This document shows positions 62,375 through 64,000 of a DNA stretch of 64,000 nucleotides, in pieces; positions within the stretch are counted from its first letter, which is position 1, and every line of letters begins with the position of its first letter. The notes beneath the pieces are model-generated. The model had not been told where the DNA came from. It saw nothing but the letters and a program-made list of their open reading frames with translations, and made no database searches. The stretch covers positions 66,349-130,348 of the forward strand of contig CAZYUA010000008.1 in the NCBI GenBank assembly GCA_964650525.1, written 5' to 3'. Origin of the DNA: UBA1413 sp964650525 (GTDB lineage Bacteria > Bacteroidota > Bacteroidia > Bacteroidales > Prolixibacteraceae). Made by a program: the position numbers and the translations under genes.

Positions 62375-62664
62375 AACTTTGCACAAAATATTTATACAAA
62401 GTAAAAGAGAATGGCATAACCTTTTACCAGGCATGGATTTTTGGCTCTTTTGCAAAAGGCCATTTTCATGAATACAGCGATATTGATTTAGCTCTTGTTC
62501 TACCAGAAAATATTGATAATTTCAATACTGAAATCAGACTTATGACCATTCGTTCAGGAGAAGAAACTATCATTGAGCCACACACTTTTAATCCTGACGA
62601 TTTCACCGAAAGTAATCCTCTTGTATATCAGATTATTCATACCGGATTACTCCTGGAAATGTAA
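62353..62664 (+). CDS. MNT-type minimal nucleotidyltransferase
   Basis: 103 residues of the polymerase-beta superfamily. The motif is complete: AWIFGSFAKG (Gly31-Ser32) with YSDIDLALV (Asp43, Asp45), and a distal acidic strand TIIEPHTF. Minimal nucleotidyltransferases next to HEPN genes are AMP-transferring antitoxins in the studied cases. It starts 22 bp inside the HEPN gene, so the two are translated together. Base composition is AT-rich compared with the rest of the window, in keeping with an acquired module. Confidence 0.88.
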   Translation: MDKAAAIELCTKYLYKVKENGITFYQAWIFGSFAKGHFHEYSDIDLALVLPENIDNFNTEIRLMTIRSGEETIIEPHTFNPDDFTESNPLVYQIIHTGLLLEM

Positions 62665-62675
62665 TTGACAAGATC

Positions 62676-62835
62676 TCCACCTATGTAGTTGGGTGGAATC
62701 AGTTGTCGGGGCTCAGCTATGCAGCCATACGGCAGCTCAGGAAGAGGATAGCCTTGCCAGCCACATCCGAGGCGTCGCAGGCACCCTTCCGGAAAGAGCA
62801 GCTCACATCAACCAGCAAAATTTCATAGGGAGGTG
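62676..62835 (+). pseudogene. Fragment related to the DUF4143 ATPase gene
   Basis: A 23-bp run at about 62687-62709 is identical to part of the ATPase gene near 61573-61595 that encodes WVESVVGA. In the same frame it reads SWVESVVGAQL and then loses similarity before a stop near 62838. It has no start, Shine-Dalgarno site or ATPase domain. I interpret it as a remnant of a second copy, not a gene. Confidence 0.45.
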
Positions 62836-62908
62836 AGGTAAAGAATCCATATAAATTGGGTTATTATGCAATTCAAAAAATATATCTTTATACAGTAATT
62901 TTTAAGGG

Positions 62909-63358
62909 ATGTTGAAAATAAAAAAATCGGTTCTGAGTGACAGGAAAAACCGTCCGGTAGCAGTTCAGGTAGACTTCAAGACATTTGAAAAAATTGAAAA
63001 GATACTGGAAGATAATGCATTGGGACATTTTGTTGAAGAGCATGATCCTTCTGATGTACTTTACCTTAACGAAGCAAAGGACTATTATAATATCCATAAG
63101 GATTCTCATGAAACAACTGCAATTATGAATATTTATGCTGAAAAACTGGGTCTGATTGAATGGATTGCCAAATTGAATGATTCCGCAATTATTGAGAAGC
63201 TTAAGCGGATACATGACGAATGTCGAACTGCTTCTGACTGGAGTGATGACATTTCTTCAGAAGACAGACAATCCATTGAAAGAGGATTTAAAGACTTTGA
63301 GGACAGCAGAGTACATTCTCATGAATCTGCTAAAAAGCTGTATGAAAAATATTTATAA
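62909..63358 (+). CDS. Antitoxin with apparent fusion of two antitoxin modules
   Basis: 149 residues. Residues 1-60 (VLSDRKNRPVAVQVDFKTFEKIEKILED, then LNEAKDYY) resemble a Phd/YefM-type antitoxin. Residues 73-149 (MNIYAEKLGLIEWIAKLND, IIEKLKRIHDE, then a charged end) resemble the separate RelE/ParE-partner antitoxin common in Bacteroidota; an ATG at 63125 would start that part alone. AAGGG lies 2 bp before the ATG at 62909. It overlaps the toxin start by 17 bp. Autoregulation of the pair is likely but no operator is obvious. Confidence 0.78.
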   Translation: MLKIKKSVLSDRKNRPVAVQVDFKTFEKIEKILEDNALGHFVEEHDPSDVLYLNEAKDYYNIHKDSHETTAIMNIYAEKLGLIEWIAKLNDSAIIEKLKRIHDECRTASDWSDDISSEDRQSIERGFKDFEDSRVHSHESAKKLYEKYL

Positions 63359-63647
63359 AGTCCTCTGGTCAGAAGAAGCATTATCCGGGCTTAAAGAAAT
63401 TATCAGCTACCTGGAAATTAATTTTTCTCAGAATGACGTCAAAAAATTCATAAAGAAATTTGATAAGCAGCTTGATTTGATAAAATCAAATCCCCGGACA
63501 TATCCTGAATCATCCAAATTGAAAAATGTCAGAAGATCAGTTGTTGCTAAATTAACCTCCATATATTACTCTTTCGATCAAGATACAATTAGATTATTAG
63601 CAATTTGCGACAACAGGAAAAATCCGGAAAAACTCAAACTGAATTAA
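63342..63647 (+). CDS. RelE/ParE-type toxin
   Basis: 101 residues from the ATG at 63342 (MKNIYKVLWSEEALSGLKEI); the longer frame from 63177 is rejected as it lies inside the antitoxin. The ParE/RelE fold is seen in LWSEEALSGLKEIISYLEINFSQ, FIKKFDKQLDLIKSNPRTYPES, VRRSVVAKLTSIYYSF and IRLLAICDNRKNPEKL. Such toxins block either gyrase or translation; which one cannot be told. Toxin after antitoxin with a short overlap is the usual layout. Confidence 0.87.
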   Translation: MKNIYKVLWSEEALSGLKEIISYLEINFSQNDVKKFIKKFDKQLDLIKSNPRTYPESSKLKNVRRSVVAKLTSIYYSFDQDTIRLLAICDNRKNPEKLKLN

Positions 63648-63675
63648 CAAGCGTTGAAATCATATAGCTAATCTC

Positions 63676-64000
63676 CACTCCTCCCGCAAAAGCGGGACAT
63701 GCTGTCTTAGCCGGGACTGCCCCGTGGAGTCATTCTGACTTACGAGGCAAGCTGCTTTGCTTGTTTTCACTCTGCTTTTTTCACTCCCTACTCTTTTTCT
63801 CTCCCGCCTAAGGCGGGACTACGCTTCGCTTGTCTACGCTCTCCGCTCTACGCTCTACGCTTTTTTCACTCCCTACTCTTTTTCTCTCTCCCGCTTTTTG
63901 CCATTCGCCATTCGCATCGTCTGATTTTCAAACAGCGGGCGGAGGAATCGGGGGCATTCCGCGATCCCCGGGCGTTGCCCGGGGCTATACTAACCTGCCC
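63676..64000. repeat. Mosaic non-coding repeat region at window end
   Basis: Same modules as at 50281-50844: CTCCCGCAAAAGCGGGACAT and then GCTGTCTTAGCCGGG (63681-63715), GCCCCGTGGAGTCATTCTGA (63719 on), TTTTTCACTCCCTACTC (63777 and 63862), CTACGCTCTCCGCTCTACGC, CCATTCGCCATTCGCATCG, and CCCCGGGCGTTGCCCGGGGC with TATACTAACCTGCCC to the edge. The order differs in places from the first region. No gene is supported. Confidence 0.75.

Noticed and set aside
63177..63341. N-terminal extension of the RelE/ParE toxin frame
   Set aside because: It lies inside the antitoxin gene in another frame. The toxin fold begins at the ATG at 63342.

Overview
The window comes from a chromosome of an anaerobic, Gram-negative Bacteroidota bacterium (Bacteroidales/Marinilabiliales-like). 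Supporting signs are a SusC/SusD pair, BACON and DUF1573 proteins, a PorQ-type secretion gene, DUF4252 beside an ECF sigma factor, FadL-like porins, LPS heptose/Kdo genes and TAnnTTTG-type promoters with few Shine-Dalgarno sites. The species cannot be named from the sequence. Most of the window is GC-rich housekeeping DNA. The last 4 kb is more AT-rich and accessory in character.

Layout. 1-5.9 kb: a hexuronate catabolic operon (tagaturonate epimerase, uronate isomerase, KDG kinase, KDPG aldolase, hexuronate MFS importer) closed by a strong terminator. 6-24 kb: RNA and protein housekeeping genes (RtcB, TilS, PepT, PheT), an ECF sigma/anti-sigma-like/DUF4252 unit, an NfnAB-like flavoprotein pair in an operon with a dihydroorotate dehydrogenase-like protein, two alpha/beta hydrolases, a DMT exporter and a two-component system. 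24.5-36.7 kb: a DUF1573 protein, the methylmalonyl-CoA mutase chaperone MeaB, dihydrolipoamide dehydrogenase, two tandem FadL-like barrels, an MBL hydrolase, an isochorismatase-like hydrolase, a KdsD-like SIS protein and succinyl-CoA synthetase SucCD. MeaB and SucCD fit succinate/propionate-type C4 metabolism.

37-48.7 kb is a long minus-strand cluster: DMT transporter, PorQ, Cmk, IspH, PriA, heptose-7-phosphate kinase, ParA, ParB, DUF5683 and an MltD-like transglycosylase. The PriA has lost its ATPase motifs and looks like a pseudohelicase. 48.8-59.2 kb holds a lipoprotein sugar isomerase-like protein, a small barrel protein and an outer-membrane uptake locus (metallophosphoesterase lipoprotein, SusC, SusD, BACON lipoprotein) with no glycoside hydrolase.

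59.6-64 kb is an accessory region: a decayed AAA/DUF4143 ATPase interrupted by about 140 bp, an intact ATPase of another subtype behind two tandem palindromes, a HEPN/MNT pair, a fragment sharing a 23-bp exact match with the intact ATPase, and a toxin-antitoxin pair whose antitoxin looks like a fusion of two antitoxin types. Mosaic hairpin-rich non-coding repeats occur at 50.3-50.8 kb, 61.86 kb and 63.7-64 kb, with a related copy at 36.9 kb. I saw no tRNA, rRNA, CRISPR array, IS element or prophage.
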